From positions 125,135,450 to 125,199,449 of the forward strand of contig CP136069.1 of NCBI GenBank assembly GCA_032622095.1: 64,000 nucleotides of DNA, in the 5' to 3' direction. The notes under the pieces are model-generated. The model was not told the origin of the DNA. It saw nothing but the letters and a program-made list of their open reading frames with translations, and searched no databases. The position numbers and the translations under genes are program-made. Positions 12,900 through 27,409 of the stretch are shown here, one piece after another (the stretch's first letter is position 1; each line of letters opens with the position of its first letter). The DNA is from Siphonodentalium dalli (lineage: Eukaryota > Mollusca > Scaphopoda > Gadilida > Siphonodentaliidae).

Positions 12900-14511
12900 G
12901 GATAAAATTATTTTAAACACCACTGACAATAGGATTTCGTAATCAATCCCGACCAAATGTAATTCCTTCAATTTCTTGATAGGAAATGTATAAAGAATGT
13001 TTGTGTTAAAAATATTTTATAGTGATGTAAATAGGTCTGTGTCTAAACTGGCAATTTCTTTATATGTGCACGTACTTCAATAGTTGCACTGTTCTTGGTG
13101 AAGTTCTGAAATTTGGTTGAACATTGGTCCACATCTCCATCTGCCGTGATCCCTTGCACATATATTTAAACGGACATGGATGATTCGAGCTTCCAAATTG
13201 TGTCCACGTAATTTTGGAAGGAGGTATAGGACGGGTTGACGCATAGACGATATATTGGTATACCGGCTTGATATGCACTGAAAAATACTTTCCATGGTCG
13301 ATTTTCAGCTGTTACAAATTTTCCCACAAGTGGAACAAACGCTCTTTATTTTAACCATATAAGGAATAGACTAACACTGAACGCTCTTTTCTGTTTCATT
13401 GCTGTTTTGTGTTTTCGACCCAAACAACGTGGACTTCAATGCTCGTATTTGTCGTTAGAATCTTTAGTCGCGCCTATGGGGTTCATCGGCCATACACGAA
13501 AATGCTATATTTAGACAGTATTTTGGACAACAAGCAATGAGTATTTGATCATGTTGTTGATACCAGTGTCTGTAAATAGCCTTATTATGTTGGTACGTTA
13601 ATTGCCTGCAAGCTTACATACTGATTTATGCTATTTTGATGACTTGACCTCCGTCAATTAAGTCGGATATATGGTGATTCGACGTCGAAATCTGCCAAAA
13701 TTCAACGGAATAACGGGGTATGTAAGCTCACTATGAGCTAATTTCAAAATCAAATATTTAATTCCAACATGAAACTATGTGAATACTTAGGTCAAATATG
13801 AACCTATTTGTAAGAAGATATTTGGCCATGTAATGAATTGCTCTTGTTGACTATACTATTGCGGACAAGCTGCAATAGTTGGAGTACTGTATTGATAATG
13901 TTTGGGCATATGTGTGCGTTGATATCATTACATTCGAGAGTTTTGATGTATAGTCCGTAGACTGTGTGCATATGGTTTCACAATGAATGCTGCGGAAAAC
14001 GCTTGCATCAGTTGTGATCTCATCGCAACTGCGAGTAGATTATTCTGGTCCAGAAGTTCTTTTCATTCAGCCAGAGCTGAATATAGTATTGAGGCCATTT
14101 TCCAAAAGTTAAACCAGATAACGACGACTGTCATGATTACATAGCCAGTCAAGAAAACACTTAATGTGCATTCATGATTCTGAAAAACGAATTGTCTATG
14201 GTGGTTTTCTGCTCAAGCTAATTACCAACAGGGTGAACAAGTACAATTGAGGAATTGTTTGCTTCGCCATGTGTGCCGACTGCGTGACTCTTCTCGACTA
14301 AATGGTACTGAAAGAGACATATGACCATTTGGATGTCACACACGTGGTGTCTCGATGCTGCCTATAAAGCATGTGGAGGAGTAGCTCCGCCTTGTAAATC
14401 CAGAGTCCAACAACATAATGCTCGTTTGTGATTGTCGAGGTAGTGGGGCCGAATAATAGTTGGTATCGGCTCTTAAGGGCGCTTTCACTTGTTTTATCGG
14501 TGGTTAAAGCA
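12900..14511. repeat. Satellite unit 9 (mosaic)
   Basis: 1612 bp. The left half matches the early type (C at 437, T at 726). The right half is A-type (A at 1009, ATC at 1123-1125, A at 1275), consistent with recombination or conversion between unit types. Confidence 0.95.
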
Positions 14512-16123
14512 GGATAAAATTATTTTAAACACCACTGACAATAGGATTTCGTAATCAATCCCGACCAAATGTAATTCCTTCAATTTCTTGATAGGAAATG
14601 TATAAAGAATGTTTGTGTTAAAAATATTTTATAGTGATGTAAATAGGTCTGTGTCTAAACTGGCAATTTCTTTATATGTGCACGTACTTCAATAGTTGCA
14701 CTGTTCTTGGTGAAGTTCTGAAATTTGGTTGAACATTGGTCCACATCTCCATCTGCCGTGATCCCTTGCACATATATTTAAACGGACATGGATGATTCGA
14801 GCTTCCAAATTGTGTCCACGTAATTTTGGAAGGAGGTATAGGACGGGTTGACGCATAGACGATATATTGGTATACCGGCTTGATATGCACTGAAAAATAC
14901 TTTCCATGGTCGATTTTCAGCTGTTACAAATTTTCCCACAAGTGGAACAAACGCTCTTTATTTTAACCATATAAGGAATAGACTAACACTGAACGCTCTT
15001 TTCTGTTTCATTGCTGTTTTGTGTTTTCGACCCAAACAACGTGGACTTCAATGCTCGTATTTGTCGTTAGAATCTTTAGTCGCGCCTATGGGGTTCATCG
15101 GCCATACACGAAAATGCTATATTTAGACAGTATTTTGGACAACAAGCAATGAGTATTTGATCATGTTGTTGATACCAGTGTCTGTAAATAGCCTTATTAT
15201 GTTGGTACGTTAATTGCCTGCAAGCTTACATACTGATTTATGCTATTTTGATGACTTGACCTCCGTCAATTAAGTCGGATATATGGTGATTCGACGTCGA
15301 AATCTGCCAAAATTCAACGGAATAACGGGGTATGTAAGCTCACTATGAGCTAATTTCAAAATCAAATATTTAATTCCAACATGAAACTATGTGAATACTT
15401 AGGTCAAATATGAACCTATTTGTAAGAAGATATTTGGCCATGTAATGAATTGCTCTTGTTGACTATACTATTGCGGACAAGCTGCAATAGTTGGAGTACT
15501 GTATTGATAATGTTTGGGCCTATGTGTGCGTTGATATCATTACATTCGAGAGTTTTGATGTATAGTCCGTAGACTGTGTGCATATGGTTTCACAATGAAT
15601 GCTGCGGAAAACGCTTGCATCAGTTGTGATCTCTCCGCAACTGCGAGTAGATTATTCTGGTCCAGAAGTTCTTTTCATTCAGCCAGAGCTGAATATAGTA
15701 TTGAGGCCATTTTCCAAAAGTTAAACCAGATAACGACGACTGTCATGATTACATAGCCAGTCAAGAAAACACTTAATGTGCATTCCTGATTCTGAAAAAC
15801 GAATTGTCTATGGTGGTTTTCTGCTCAAGCTAATTACCAACAGGGTGAACAAGTACAATTGAGGAATTGTTTGCTTCGCCATGTGTGCCGACTGCGTGAC
15901 TCTTCTCGACTAAATGGTACTGAAAGAGACATATGACCATTTGGATGTCACACACGTGGTGTCTCGATGCTGCCTATAAAGCATGTGGAGGAGTAGCTCC
16001 GCCTTGTAAATCCAGAGTCCAACAACATAATGCTCGTTTGTGATTGTCGAGGTAGTGGGGCCGAATAATAGTTGGTATCGGCTCTTAAGGGCGCTTTCAC
16101 TTGTTTTATCGGTGGTTAAAGCA
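14512..16123. repeat. Satellite unit 10
   Basis: 1612 bp. Consensus of the homogeneous block of units 10-14, short form near 1250-1260. I saw no private change. Confidence 0.95.
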
Positions 16124-17735
16124 GGATAAAATTATTTTAAACACCACTGACAATAGGATTTCGTAATCAATCCCGACCAAATGTAATTCCTTCAATTTCT
16201 TGATAGGAAATGTATAAAGAATGTTTGTGTTAAAAATATTTTATAGTGATGTAAATAGGTCTGTGTCTAAACTGGCAATTTCTTTATATGTGCACGTACT
16301 TCAATAGTTGCACTGTTCTTGGTGAAGTTCTGAAATTTGGTTGAACATTGGTCCACATCTCCATCTGCCGTGATCCCTTGCACATATATTTAAACGGACA
16401 TGGATGATTCGAGCTTCCAAATTGTGTCCACGTAATTTTGGAAGGAGGTATAGGACGGGTTGACGCATAGACGATATATTGGTATACCGGCTTGATATGC
16501 ACTGAAAAATACTTTCCATGGTCGATTTTCAGCTGTTACAAATTTTCCCACAAGTGGAACAAACGCTCTTTATTTTAACCATATAAGGAATAGACTAACA
16601 CTGAACGCTCTTTTCTGTTTCATTGCTGTTTTGTGTTTTCGACCCAAACAACGTGGACTTCAATGCTCGTATTTGTCGTTAGAATCTTTAGTCGCGCCTA
16701 TGGGGTTCATCGGCCATACACGAAAATGCTATATTTAGACAGTATTTTGGACAACAAGCAATGAGTATTTGATCATGTTGTTGATACCAGTGTCTGTAAA
16801 TAGCCTTATTATGTTGGTACGTTAATTGCCTGCAAGCTTACATACTGATTTATGCTATTTTGATGACTTGACCTCCGTCAATTAAGTCGGATATATGGTG
16901 ATTCGACGTCGAAATCTGCCAATATTCAACGGAATAACGGGGTATGTAAGCTCACTATGAGCTAATTTCAAAATCAAATATTTAATTCCAACATGAAACT
17001 ATGTGAATACTTAGGTCAAATATGAACCTATTTGTAAGAAGATATTTGGCCATGTAATGAATTGCTCTTGTTGACTATACTATTGCGGACAAGCTGCAAT
17101 AGTTGGAGTACTGTATTGATAATGTTTGGGCCTATGTGTGCGTTGATATCATTACATTCGAGAGTTTTGATGTATAGTCCGTAGACTGTGTGCATATGGT
17201 TTCACAATGAATGCTGCGGAAAACGCTTGCATCAGTTGTGATCTCTCCGCAACTGCGAGTAGATTATTCTGGTCCAGAAGTTCTTTTCATTCAGCCAGAG
17301 CTGAATATAGTATTGAGGCCATTTTCCAAAAGTTAAACCAGATAACGACGACTGTCATGATTACATAGCCAGTCAAGAAAACACTTAATGTGCATTCCTG
17401 ATTCTGAAAAACGAATTGTCTATGGTGGTTTTCTGCTCAAGCTAATTACCAACAGGGTGAACAAGTACAATTGAGGAATTGTTTGCTTCGCCATGTGTGC
17501 CGACTGCGTGACTCTTCTCGACTAAATGGTACTGAAAGAGACATATGACCATTTGGATGTCACACACGTGGTGTCTCGATGCTGCCTATAAAGCATGTGG
17601 AGGAGTAGCTCCGCCTTGTAAATCCAGAGTCCAACAACATAATGCTCGTTTGTGATTGTCGAGGTAGTGGGGCCGAATAATAGTTGGTATCGGCTCTTAA
17701 GGGCGCTTTCACTTGTTTTATCGGTGGTTAAAGCA
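16124..17735. repeat. Satellite unit 11
   Basis: 1612 bp. Like unit 10 with one private change, CCAATATTCAACGG near 16920. Confidence 0.95.
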
Positions 17736-19347
17736 GGATAAAATTATTTTAAACACCACTGACAATAGGATTTCGTAATCAATCCCGACCAAATGTAATT
17801 CCTTCAATTTCTTGATAGGAAATGTATAAAGAATGTTTGTGTTAAAAATATTTTATAGTGATGTAAATAGGTCTGTGTCTAAACTGGCAATTTCTTTATA
17901 TGTGCACGTACTTCAATAGTTGCACTGTTCTTGGTGAAGTTCTGAAATTTGGTTGAACATTGGTCCACATCTCCATCTGCCGTGATCCCTTGCACATATA
18001 TTTAAACGGACATGGATGATTCGAGCTTCCAAATTGTGTCCACGTAATTTTGGAAGGAGGTATAGGACGGGTTGACGCATAGACGATATATTGGTATACC
18101 GGCTTGATATGCACTGAAAAATACTTTCCATGGTCGATTTTCAGCTGTTACAAATTTTCCCACAAGTGGAACAAACGCTCTTTATTTTAACCATATAAGG
18201 AATAGACTAACACTGAACGCTCTTTTCTGTTTCATTGCTGTTTTGTGTTTTCGACCCAAACAACGTGGACTTCAATGCTCGTATTTGTCGTTAGAATCTT
18301 TAGTCGCGCCTATGGGGTTCATCGGCCATACACGAAAATGCTATATTTAGACAGTATTTTGGACAACAAGCAATGAGTATTTGATCATGTTGTTGATACC
18401 AGTGTCTGTAAATAGCCTTATTATGTTGGTACGTTAATTGCCTGCAAGCTTACATACTGATTTATGCTATTTTGATGACTTGACCTCCGTCAATTAAGTC
18501 GGATATATGGTGATTCGACGTCGAAATCTGCCAAAATTCAACGGAATAACGGGGTATGTAAGCTCACTATGAGCTAATTTCAAAATCAAATATTTAATTC
18601 CAACATGAAACTATGTGAATACTTAGGTCAAATATGAACCTATTTGTAAGAAGATATTTGGCCATGTAATGAATTGCTCTTGTTGACTATACTATTGCGG
18701 ACAAGCTGCAATAGTTGGAGTACTGTATTGATAATGTTTGGGCCTATGTGTGCGTTGATATCATTACATTCGAGAGTTTTGATGTATAGTCCGTAGACTG
18801 TGTGCATATGGTTTCACAATGAATGCTGCGGAAAACGCTTGCATCAGTTGTGATCTCTCCGCAACTGCGAGTAGATTATTCTGGTCCAGAAGTTCTTTTC
18901 ATTCAGCCAGAGCTGAATATAGTATTGAGGCCATTTTCCAAAAGTTAAACCAGATAACGACGACTGTCATGATTACATAGCCAGTCAAGAAAACACTTAA
19001 TGTGCATTCCTGATTCTGAAAAACGAATTGTCTATGGTGGTTTTCTGCTCAAGCTAATTACCAACAGGGTGAACAAGTACAATTGAGGAATTGTTTGCTT
19101 CGCCATGTGTGCCGACTGCGTGACTCTTCTCGACTAAATGGTACTGAAAGAGACATATGACCATTTGGATGTCACACACGTGGTGTCTCGATGCTGCCTA
19201 TAAAGCATGTGGAGGAGTAGCTCCGCCTTGTAAATCCAGAGTCCAACAACATAATGCTCGTTTGTGATTGTCGAGGTAGTGGGGCCGAATAATAGTTGGT
19301 ATCGGCTCTTAAGGGCGCTTTAACTTGTTTTATCGGTGGTTAAAGCA
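17736..19347. repeat. Satellite unit 12
   Basis: 1612 bp. Like unit 10 with a private CGCTTTAACTTG near 19320. Confidence 0.95.
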
Positions 19348-20959
19348 GGATAAAATTATTTTAAACACCACTGACAATAGGATTTCGTAATCAATCCCGA
19401 CCAAATGTAATTCCTTCAATTTCTTGATAGGAAATGTATAAAGAATGTTTGTGTTAAAAATATTTTATAGTGATGTAAATAGGTCTGTGTCTAAACTGGC
19501 AATTTCTTTATATGTGCACGTACTTCAATAGTTGCACTGTTCTTGGTGAAGTTCTGAAATTTGGTTGAACATTGGTCCACATCTCCATCTGCCGTGATCC
19601 CTTGCACATATATTTAAACGGACATGGATGATTCGAGCTTCCAAATTGTGTCCACGTAATTTTGGAAGGAGGTATAGGACGGGTTGACGCATAGACGATA
19701 TATTGGTATACCGGCTTGATATGCACTGAAAAATACTTTCCATGGTCGATTTTCAGCTGTTACAAATTTTCCCACAAGTGGAACAAACGCTCTTTATTTT
19801 AACCATATAAGGAATAGACTAACACTGAACGCTCTTTTCTGTTTCATTGCTGTTTTGTGTTTTCGACCCAAACAACGTGGACTTCAATGCTCGTATTTGT
19901 CGTTAGAATCTTTAGTCGCGCCTATGGGGTTCATCGGCCATACACGAAAATGCTATATTTAGACAGTATTTTGGACAACAAGCAATGAGTATTTGATCAT
20001 GTTGTTGATACCAGTGTCTGTAAATAGCCTTATTATGTTGGTACGTTAATTGCCTGCAAGCTTACATACTGATTTATGCTATTTTGATGACTTGACCTCC
20101 GTCAATTAAGTCGGATATATGGTGATTCGACGTCGAAATCTGCCAAAATTCAACGGAATAACGGGGTATGTAAGCTCACTATGAGCTAATTTCAAAATCA
20201 AATATTTAATTCCAACATGAAACTATGTGAATACTTAGGTCAAATATGAACCTATTTGTAAGAAGATATTTGGCCATGTAATGAATTGCTCTTGTTGACT
20301 ATACTATTGCGGACAAGCTGCAATAGTTGGAGTACTGTATTGATAATGTTTGGGCCTATGTGTGCGTTGATATCATTACATTCGAGAGTTTTGATGTATA
20401 GTCCGTAGACTGTGTGCATATGGTTTCACAATGAATGCTGCGGAAAACGCTTGCATCAGTTGTGATCTCTCCGCAACTGCGAGTAGATTATTCTGGTCCA
20501 GAAGTTCTTTTCATTCAGCCAGAGCTGAATATAGTATTGAGGCCATTTTCCAAAAGTTAAACCAGATAACGACGACTGTCATGATTACATAGCCAGTCAA
20601 GAAAACACTTAATGTGCATTCCTGATTCTGAAAAACGAATTGTCTATGGTGGTTTTCTGCTCAAGCTAATTACCAACAGGGTGAACAAGTACAATTGAGG
20701 AATTGTTTGCTTCGCCATGTGTGCCGACTGCGTGACTCTTCTCGACTAAATGGTACTGAAAGAGACATATGACCATTTGGATGTCACACACGTGGTGTCT
20801 CGATGCTGCCTATAAAGCATGTGGAGGAGTAGCTCCGCCTTGTAAATCCAGAGTCCAACAACATAATGCTCGTTTGTGATTGTCGAGGTAGTGGGGCCGA
20901 ATAATAGTTGGTATCGGCTCTTAAGGGCGCTTTCACTTGTTTTATCGGTGGTTAAAGCA
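19348..20959. repeat. Satellite unit 13
   Basis: 1612 bp. Like unit 10, with no private change noticed. Confidence 0.95.
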
Positions 20960-22571
20960 GGATAAAATTATTTTAAACACCACTGACAATAGGATTTCGT
21001 AATCAATCCCGACCAAATGTAATTCCTTCAATTTCTTGATAGGAAATGTATAAAGAATGTTTGTGTTAAAAATATTTTATAGTGATGTAAATAGGTCTGT
21101 GTCTAAACTGGCAATTTCTTTATATGTGCACGTACTTCAATAGTTGCACTGTTCTTGGTGAAGTTCTGAAATTTGGTTGAACATTGGTCCACATCTCCAT
21201 CTGCCGTGATCCCTTGCACATATATTTAAACGGACATGGATGATTCGAGCTTCCAAATTGTGTCCACGTAATTTTGGAAGGAGGTATAGGACGGGTTGAC
21301 GCATAGACGATATATTGGTATACCGGCTTGATATGCACTGAAAAATACTTTCCATGGTCGATTTTCAGCTGTTACAAATTTTCCCACAAGTGGAACAAAC
21401 GCTCTTTATTTTAACCATATAAGGAATAGACTAACACTGAACGCTCTTTTCTGTTTCATTGCTGTTTTGTGTTTTCGACCCAAACAACGTGGACTTCAAT
21501 GCTCGTATTTGTCGTTAGAATCTTTAGTCGCGCCTATGGGGTTCATCGGCCATACACGAAAATGCTATATTTAGACAGTATTTTGGACAACAAGCAATGA
21601 GTATTTGATCATGTTGTTGATACCAGTGTCTGTACATAGCCTTATTATGTTGGTACGTTAATTGCCTGCAAGCTTACATACTGATTTATGCTATTTTGAT
21701 GACTTGACCTCCGTCAATTAAGTCGGATATATGGTGATTCGACGTCGAAATCTGCCAAAATTCAACGGAATAACGGGGTATGTAAGCTCACTATGAGCTA
21801 ATTTCAAAATCAAATATTTAATTCCAACATGAAACTATGTGAATACTTAGGTCAAATATGAACCTATTTGTAAGAAGATATTTGGCCATGTAATGAATTG
21901 CTCTTGTTGACTATACTATTGCGGACAAGCTGCAATAGTTGGAGTACTGTATTGATAATGTTTGGGCCTATGTGTGCGTTGATATCATTACATTCGAGAG
22001 TTTTGATGTATAGTCCGTAGACTGTGTGCATATGGTTTCACAATGAATGCTGCGGAAAACGCTTGCATCAGTTGTGATCTCTCCGCAACTGCGAGTAGAT
22101 TATTCTGGTCCAGAAGTTCTTTTCATTCAGCCAGAGCTGAATATAGTATTGAGGCCATTTTCCAAAAGTTAAACCAGATAACGACGACTGTCATGATTAC
22201 ATAGCCAGTCAAGAAAACACTTAATGTGCATTCCTGATTCTGAAAAACGAATTGTCTATGGTGGTTTTCTGCTCAAGCTAATTACCAACAGGGTGAACAA
22301 GTACAATTGAGGAATTGTTTGCTTCGCCATGTGTGCCGACTGCGTGACTCTTCTCGACTAAATGGTACTGAAAGAGACATATGACCATTTGGATGTCACA
22401 CACGTGGTGTCTCGATGCTGCCTATAAAGCATGTGGAGGAGTAGCTCCGCCTTGTAAATCCAGAGTCCAACAACATAATGCTCGTTTGTGATTGTCGAGG
22501 TAGTGGGGCCGAATAATAGTTGGTATCGGCTCTTAAGGGCGCTTTCACTTGTTTTATCGGTGGTTAAAGCA
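20960..22571. repeat. Satellite unit 14
   Basis: 1612 bp. Like unit 10 with a private CTGTACATAGCC near 21633. Confidence 0.95.
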
Positions 22572-24184
22572 GGATAAAATTATTTTAAACACCACTGACA
22601 ATAGGATTTCGTAATCAATCCCGACCAAATGTAATTCCTTCAATTTCTTGATAGGAAATGTATAAAGAATGTTTGTGTTAAAAATATTTTATAGTGATGT
22701 AAATAGGTCTGTGTCTAAACTGGCAATTTCTTTATATGTGCACGTACTTCAATAGTTGCACTGTTCTTGGTGAAGTTCTGAAATTTGGTTGAACATTGGT
22801 CCACATCTCCATCTGCCGTGATCCCTTGCACATATATTTAAACGGACATGGATGATTCGAGCTTCCAAATTGTGTCCACGTAATTTTGGAAGGAGGTATA
22901 GGACGGGTTGACGCATAGACGATATATTGGTATACCGGCTTGATATGCACTGAAAAATACTTTCCATGGTCGATTTTCAGCTGTTACAAATTTTCCCACA
23001 AGTGGAACAAACGCTCTTTATTTTAACCATATAAGGAATAGACTAACACTGAACGCTCTTTTCTGTTTCATTGCTGTTTTGTGTTTTCGACCCAAACAAC
23101 GTGGACTTCAATGCTCGTATTTGTCGTTAGAATCTTTAGTCGCGCCTATGGGGTTCATCGGCCATACACGAAAATGCTATATTTAGACAGTATTTTGGAC
23201 AACAAGCAATGAGTATTTGATCATGTTGTTGATACCAGTGTCTGTAAATAGCCTTATTATGTTGGTACGTTAATTGCCTGCAAGCTTACATACTGATTTA
23301 TGCTATTTTGATGACTTGACCTCCGTCAATTAAGTCGGATATATGGTGATTCGACGTCGAAATCTGCCAAAATTCAACGGAATAACGGGGTATATAAGCT
23401 CACTATGAGCTAATTTCAAAATCAAATATTTAATTCCAACATGAAACTATGTGAATACTTAGGTCAAATATGAACCTATTTGTAAGAAGATATTTGGCCA
23501 GGTAATGAATTGCTCTTGTTGACTATACTATTGCGGACAAGCTGCAATAGTTGGAGTACTGTATTGATAATGTTTGGGCCTATGTGTGCGTTGATATCAT
23601 TACATTCGAGAGTTTTGATGTATAGTCCGTAGACTGTGTGCATATGGTTTCACAATGAATGCTGCGGAAAACGCTTGCATCAGTTGTGATCTCTCCGCAA
23701 CTGCGAGTAGATTATTCTGGTCCAGAAGTTCTTTTCATTCAGCCAGAGCTGAATATAGTATTGAGGCCATTTTCCAAAAGTTAAACCAGATAACGACGAC
23801 TGTCATGATTACATAGCCAGCCAAGAAAACGACTTAATGTGCATTCCTGATTCTGAAAAACGAATTGTCTATGGTGGTTTTCTGCTCAAGCTAATTACCA
23901 ACAGGGTGAACAAGTACAATTGAGGAATTGTTTGCTTCGCCATGTGTGCCGACTGCGTGACTCTTCTCGACTAAATGGTACTGAAAGAGACATATGACCA
24001 TTTGGATGTCACACACGTGGTGTCTCGATGCTGCCTATAAAGCATGTGGAGGAGTAGCTCCGCCTTGTAAATCCAGAGTCCAACAACATAATGCTCGTTT
24101 GTGATTGTCGAGGTAGTGGGGCCGAATAATAGTTGGTATCGGCTCTTAAGGGCGCTTTCACTTGTTTTATCGGTGGTTAAAGCA
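22572..24184. repeat. Satellite unit 15 (B-like right half)
   Basis: 1613 bp. It has TTTT at 313-316 and A at 548, but A at 823 (GTATATAAG), G at 930 (CCAGGTAAT) and the long form near 1250-1260. The B-type signature is therefore present only in its right half. Confidence 0.95.
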
Positions 24185-25796
24185 GGATAAAATTATTTTA
24201 AACACCACTGACAATAGGATTTCGTAATCAATCCCGACCAAATGTAATTCCTTCAATTTCTTGATAGGAAATGTATAAAGAATGTTTGTGTTAAAAATAT
24301 TTTATAGTGATGTAAATAGGTCTGTGTCTAAACTGGCAATTTCTTTATATGTGCACGTACTTCAATAGTTGCACTGTTCTTGGTGAAGTTCTGAAATTTG
24401 GTTGAACATTGGTCCACATCTCCATCTGCCGTGATCCCTTGCACATATATTTAAACGGACATGGATGATTCGAGCTTCCAAATTGTGTCCACGTAATTTT
24501 GGAAGGAGGTATAGGACGGGTTGACGCATAGACGATATATTGGTATACCGGCTTGATATGCACTGAAAAATACTTTCCATGGTCGATTTTCAGCTGTTAC
24601 AAATTTTCCCACAAGTGGAACAAACGCTCTTTATTTTAACCATATAAGGAATAGACTAACACTGAACGCTCTTTTCTGTTTCATTGCTGTTTTGTGTTTT
24701 CGACCCAAACAACGTGGACTTCAATGCTCGTATTTGTCGTTAGAATCTTTAGTCGCGCCTATGGGGTTCATCGGCCATACACGAAAATGCTATATTTAGA
24801 CAGTATTTTGGACAACAAGCAATGAGTATTTGATCATGTTGTTGATACCAGTGTCTGTAAATAGCCTTATTATGTTGGTACGTTAATTGCCTGCAAGCTT
24901 ACATACTGATTTATGCTATTTTGATGACTTGACCTCCGTCAATTAAGTCGGATATATGGTGATTCGACGTCGAAATCTGCCAAAATTCAACGGAATAACG
25001 GGGTATGTAAGCTCACTATGAGCTAATTTCAAAATCAAATATTTAATTCCAACATGAAACTATGTGAATACTTAGGTCAAATATGAACCTATTTGTAAGA
25101 AGATATTTGGCCATGTAATGAATTGCTCTTGTTGACTATACTATTGCGGACAAGCTGCAATAGTTGGAGTACTGTATTGATAATGTTTGGGCCTATGTGT
25201 GCGTTGATATCATTACATTCGAGAGTTTTGATGTATAGTCCGTAGACTGTGTGCATATGGTTTCACAATGAATGCTGCGGAAAACGCTTGCATCAGTTGT
25301 GATCTCTCCGCAACTGCGAGTAGATTATTCTGGTCCAGAAGTTCTTTTCATTCAGCCAGAGCTGAATATAGTATTGAGGCCATTTTCCAAAAGTTAAACC
25401 AGATAACGACGACTGTCATGATTACATAGCCAGTCAAGAAAACACTTAATGTGCATTCCTGATTCTGAAAAACGAATTGTCTATGGTGGTTTTCTGCTCA
25501 AGCTAATTACCAACAGGGTGAACAAGTACAATTGAGGAATTGTTTGCTTCGCCATGTGTGCCGACTGCGTGACTCTTCTCGACTAAATGGTACTGAAAGA
25601 GACATATGACCATTTGGATGTCACACACGTGGTGTCTCGATGCTGCCTATAAAGCATGTGGAGGAGTAGCTCCGCCTTGTAAATCCAGAGTCCAACAACA
25701 TAATGCTCGTTTGTGATTGTCGAGGTAGTGGGGCCGAATAATAGTTGGTATCGGCTCTTAAGGGCGCTTTCACTTGTTTTATCGGTGGTTAAAGCA
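24185..25796. repeat. Satellite unit 16
   Basis: 1612 bp. Like unit 10. Confidence 0.95.
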
Positions 25797-27409
25797 GGAT
25801 AAAATTATTTTAAACACCACTGACAATAGGATTTCGTAATCAATCCCGACCAAATGTAATTCCTTCAATTTCTTGATAGGAAATGTATAAAGAATGTTTG
25901 TGTTAAAAATATTTTATAGTGATGTAAATAGGTCTGTGTCTAAACTGGCAATTTCTTTATATGTGCACGTACTTCAATAGTTGCACTGTTCTTGGTGAAG
26001 TTCTGAAATTTGGTTGAACATTGGTCCACATCTCCATCTGCCGTGATCCCTTGCACATATATTTAAACGGACATGGATGATTCGAGCTTCCAAATTGTGT
26101 CCACGTAATTTTGGAAGGAGGTATAGGACGGGTTGACGCATAGACGATATATTGGTATACCGGCTTGATATGCACTGAAAAATACTTTCCATGGTCGATT
26201 TTCAGCTGTTACAAATTTTCCCACAAGTGGAACAAACGCTCTTTATTTTAACCATATAAGGAATAGACTAACACTGAACGCTCTTTTCTGTTTCATTGCT
26301 GTTTTGTGTTTTCGACCCAAACAACGTGGACTTCAATGCTCGTATTTGTCGTTAGAATCTTTAGTCGCGCCTATGGGGTTCATCGGCCATACACGAAAAT
26401 GCTATATTTAGACAGTATTTTGGACAACAAGCAATGAGTATTTGATCATGTTGTTGATACCAGTGTCTGTAAATAGCCTTATTATGTTGGTACGTTAATT
26501 GCCTGCAAGCTTACATACTGATTTATGCTATTTTGATGACTTGACCTCCGTCAATTAAGTCGGATATATGGTGATTCGACGTCGAAATCTGCCAAAATTC
26601 AACGGAATAACGGGGTATGTAAGCTCACTATGAGCTAATTTCAAAATCAAATATTTAATTCCAACATGAAACTATGTGAATACTTAGGTCAAATATGAAC
26701 CTATTTGTAAGAAGATATTTGGCCATGTAATGAATTGCTCTTGTTGACTATACTATTGCGGACAAGCTGCAATAGTTGGAGTACTGTATTGATAATGTTT
26801 GGGCCTATGTGTGCGTTGATATCATTACATTCGAGAGTTTTGATGTATAGTCCGTAGACTGTGTGCATATGGTTTCACAATGAATGCTGCGGAAAACGCT
26901 TGCATCAGTTGTGATCTCTCCGCAACTGCGAGTAGATTATTCTGGTCCAGAAGTTCTTTTCATTCAGCCAGAGCTGAATATAGTATTGAGGCCATTTTCC
27001 AAAAGTTAAACCAGATAACGACGACTGTCATGATTACATAGCCAGCCAAGAAAACGACTTAATGTGCATTCCTGATTCTGAAAAACGAATTGTCTATGGT
27101 GGTTTTCTGCTCAAGCTAATTACCAACAGGGTGAACAAGTACAATTGAGGAATTGTTTGCTTCGCCATGTGTGCCGACTGCGTGACTCTTCTCGACTAAA
27201 TGGTACTGAAAGAGACATATGACCATTTGGATGTCACACACGTGGTGTCTCGATGCTGCCTATAAAGCATGTGGAGGAGTAGCTCCGCCTTGTAAATCCA
27301 GAGTCCAACAACATAATGCTCGTTTGTGATTGTCGAGGTAGTGGGGCCGAATAATAGTTGGTATCGGCTCTTAAGGGCGCTTTCACTTGTTTTATCGGTG
27401 GTTAAAGAA
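25797..27409. repeat. Satellite unit 17
   Basis: 1613 bp. Early type with the long form near 1250-1260. It ends in the AAAGAAGG junction variant. Confidence 0.95.
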